Source: an uncultured Oscillospiraceae bacterium
GTDB taxonomy: Bacteria > Bacillota > Clostridia > Oscillospirales > Ruminococcaceae
DNA length: 8,129 nucleotides
Assembly: GCA_900540595.1 (NCBI GenBank)
Contig: UQGL01000060.1
Coordinates: forward strand, 1 to 8,129
Direction: 5' to 3'
Shown here: positions 6,776-8,129 of the stretch, piece by piece
Numbering within the stretch: position 1 is the stretch's first letter
Layout of the letters: every line of letters begins with the position of its first letter
Position numbers and translations under genes: made by a program
Notes under the pieces: generated by a model
Seen by the model: only the letters and a program-made list of their open reading frames with translations
Told to the model about the DNA's origin: nothing
The model's database searches: none

Positions 6776-7765
6776 TTAGTACAGGCCGGACTCGCCGCAC
6801 AGCTTGGCGATCTTATTGGCGGTGACGACCATCAGCATACTGATGGTGGACTTGAACAGGCCGGTGGCGGTTGCCAGCGAGTACTGGCCGCCCGTGATGC
6901 CCTTGGTGTAGACATAGGTGTCAAACACATCGGAGGCTGCGCGGTTCATCGAGTTCTGCATCAGGAAGATCTGCTCGTAGCTGGTGTTCAGAAGCTGGCC
7001 GACCTTCATGATCAGCATCAGGACAATGGTGCCGCGGATGGCGGGCAGCGTGACATGCCACATCAGCTGCCAACGGCCTGCGCCGTCAATCTTGGCAGCC
7101 TCATACAGCTGCACATCCACGCTGGACAGCGCCGCCAGATAGATGATGGTGCCGTAGCCGGTCTCTTTCCAGATATTCTGGCCGACGATCAGCGCGGGAA
7201 AGAGCTTGGGGTCGCTGAGCAGGTCGGGCGCATTCGCACCGAAGATCTGGGTCAGCACATGGTAGATGGCGCCGTCCGTGGTGGAGAACATCTGGAAAGT
7301 CAGCGCCGCCACAATAACGATGGAGACAAAGTGGGGGATGTAGACCAGCGTCTGCGCTGTGCGCTTGAACCATTTGCAGCGCAGCTCATTTAAGATCAGC
7401 GCCAGAATGATGGGGGCCGGGAAGGCGAAGAAAAGGTTGGCCAGCGAGATAGACAGCGTATTGCGGAACAGCGTCCAGAAGTCCGGGCCGGTGAAGAGCT
7501 TTTTAAAGTACTTCAGGCCGACAAAGGGGCTGCCGAACACAGATTCCAGAATCGTGTCACCGTTGAAGGGGCTGAAATCAGTAAATGCCATATACAGGCC
7601 CGTCATCGGCAGGTAATTGAAGATGATCATGTAGAGCAGCGCCGGCAGCATCATGATATATAACCAGTAATGCTGCATGAACGCCTTGCGCCATGTGTTG
7701 TGGCCCAGCTGTTTCTGGGCGCGGGCATTGGCCTTGCTCTGCTTGACCGCAGCGGTTTGTGCCAT
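6776..7765 (-). CDS. CUT1 sugar ABC importer permease 1 (YteP/LplB-like)
   Basis: A 329-residue membrane subunit and the first gene of the cluster. After a basic cytoplasmic N-terminus, the first helix lies at about 33-51, followed by the family pattern FNYLPMTGLYMAFTDF (49-64). More hydrophobic segments are at ~105-127, 143-160, 190-213, 245-262 and 298-318. The EAA loop reads YEAAKIDGAGRWQLMWHVTL (221-240), with E222-A-A-x3-G228. The C-terminus ESGLY is usual for LplB-like permeases. I chose the ATG at 7765 because AAGGAGG lies eight bases upstream. The reading frame stays open to an ATG at 7870, but the added 35 residues are low in complexity, rich in Pro, Arg and Lys, and preceded only by a weak site. 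The relatives YteP in Bacillus and AlgM1 in Sphingomonas carry pectin- or alginate-type oligosaccharides. Confidence 0.93.
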   Translation of the reverse strand: MAQTAAVKQSKANARAQKQLGHNTWRKAFMQHYWLYIMMLPALLYMIIFNYLPMTGLYMAFTDFSPFNGDTILESVFGSPFVGLKYFKKLFTGPDFWTLFRNTLSISLANLFFAFPAPIILALILNELRCKWFKRTAQTLVYIPHFVSIVIVAALTFQMFSTTDGAIYHVLTQIFGANAPDLLSDPKLFPALIVGQNIWKETGYGTIIYLAALSSVDVQLYEAAKIDGAGRWQLMWHVTLPAIRGTIVLMLIMKVGQLLNTSYEQIFLMQNSMNRAASDVFDTYVYTKGITGGQYSLATATGLFKSTISMLMVVTANKIAKLCGESGLY

Positions 7766-7773
7766 AAGCGTTT

Positions 7774-7780
7774 CCTCCTT
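7774..7780 (-). promoter_or_regulatory. Ribosome binding site of permease 1
   Basis: AAGGAGG eight bases before the ATG at 7765, close to a perfect Shine-Dalgarno sequence. It decides the start of permease 1 against the in-frame ATG at 7870. Confidence 0.85.
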
Positions 7781-7923
7781 GCTTTGTGTTCTCATCAGCC
7801 GGCGGCCGCGGTGCTTTGGTCGGGATCGCGGGCCCTCGTCATCCGGCGGCGGCTGTTTCGTTGCTTCCATTGTATCCCCTGCTCTGCGGATTTGGCTACA
7901 ATCAAAAGCATGCGAAAATTTTC

Positions 7924-7954
7924 ATTATATTTCACGATGCAGCGCAATTATCAA
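7924..7954 (-). promoter_or_regulatory. Candidate sigma-70-type promoter A
   Basis: The minus strand has a perfect -10 box TATAAT (7924-7929) and a -35-like TTGATA (7949-7954), 19 bp apart, slightly longer than ideal. Transcription would start near 7917, giving a leader of about 150 nt before permease 1. The palindrome at 7914-7923 abuts the -10 box and covers the start site. Confidence 0.4.
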
Positions 7955-7975
7955 TGCGAATTACACACAAAACAA
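7947..7975 (-). promoter_or_regulatory. Candidate sigma-70-type promoter B, overlapping A
   Basis: The minus strand has TTGTTT (7970-7975) and GATAAT (7947-7952) with the ideal 17-bp spacer, but a weak -35 box. Its -10 box overlaps the -35 box of candidate A, so the two could not be used at once. The imperfect inverted repeat at 7944-7959 covers this -10 box. Confidence 0.3.
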
Positions 7976-8129
7976 TCCTTATATCTACCGGCACTATCGT
8001 TTGCTGTTTCGGGTTGAAATTGTGAATATTTTATACATGGTGCCTGCCTGTTTTGTGCATTTTGACAAATGGCGTTTTTAGGGCAATACCGCATAATTCT
8101 AAGTGCCGATACGGCGAGCGAGGTGCGGC

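Larger units (their letters stand above)
7766..8129. other. Upstream region without a gene; leader and promoter area of the cluster
   Basis: No protein gene is supported on either strand in these 364 bases. The part next to permease 1 (7796-7860) is GC-rich and can form a weak 6-bp stem (7796-7801 with 7850-7855). From about 7880 to 8100 the base content changes to AT-rich, as expected for a control region. It holds two overlapping promoter candidates for the minus strand, a 10-bp palindrome GAAAATTTTC (7914-7923) and an imperfect inverted repeat CGCAATTATCAATGCG (7944-7959) over the promoter. I recognise no riboswitch, tRNA or known operator. Confidence 0.5.

Noticed and set aside
5809..6825. 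338-codon open frame on the plus strand
   Set aside because: Codon-aligned antisense of permease 2; His/Asp-rich and without recognisable motifs.
6692..7393. 233-codon open frame on the plus strand
   Set aside because: Codon-aligned antisense of permease 1, with no family motif.
7911..7924. CcpA (cre)-like site near the start of transcription
   Set aside because: It has at least three mismatches to the consensus, including the central CG, so it is not a credible catabolite control site.
8062..8067. Perfect TTGACA on the plus strand, hinting at a divergent promoter
   Set aside because: No acceptable -10 box lies 16-19 bp downstream, and no plus-strand gene start is visible before the window ends.
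7677..8081. 134-codon and overlapping plus-strand frames across the upstream region
   Set aside because: They begin inside permease 1, overlap each other in different frames, change composition midway and lack ribosome binding sites and domains.
1..8129. CRISPR arrays, tRNA, rRNA, phage or defence genes
   Set aside because: No regularly spaced repeats, no RNA gene folds and no such proteins were seen; the window is a sugar-use operon throughout.

Overview
The window holds one minus-strand gene cluster for uptake and breakdown of pectin, most likely rhamnogalacturonan I (RG-I). It is read from right to left. The DNA looks GC-rich (about 60% by eye). Strong AGGAGG-type ribosome binding sites, a lipoprotein-type binding protein and a CUT1 importer without its own ATPase point to a low-oxygen gut Firmicute of the Oscillospiraceae/Ruminococcaceae type (Faecalibacterium, Gemmiger or Subdoligranulum-like). 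That placement is an inference from style, not from a marker gene.

Layout in order of transcription: (1) an upstream region without a gene (7766-8129), with two overlapping promoter candidates near 7924-7975 and a roughly 150-nt leader; (2) permease 1 of a YteP/LplB-type sugar importer (6776-7765); (3) permease 2 of the YtcP/LplC type (5824-6756); (4) a lipoprotein solute-binding protein of the YtcQ/LipO/AlgQ type (4200-5777); (5) a terminator-like hairpin (4164-4191); (6) a 1050-residue fusion of a family 11 polysaccharide lyase (rhamnogalacturonan lyase) and an SGNH/CE12-like acetylesterase (989-4141); (7) a NodB-fold polysaccharide deacetylase-like protein (149-961); (8) the first 39 codons of a GH105 unsaturated rhamnogalacturonyl hydrolase, cut by the window edge (1-118). 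All genes point the same way with gaps of 19-58 bp, so an operon is likely.

Proposed working: the binding protein catches oligosaccharides outside the cell and the two permeases carry them in, driven by an ATPase encoded elsewhere. The catabolic proteins have no signal peptide, so lyase cleavage, removal of acetyl groups and hydrolysis of the unsaturated end by GH105 should all happen in the cytoplasm. The most unusual points are the cytoplasmic lyase-esterase fusion, the second putative deacetylase next to it, and the hairpin that splits the transport half of the operon from the catabolic half. Long open frames on the plus strand are antisense shadows caused by codon bias.
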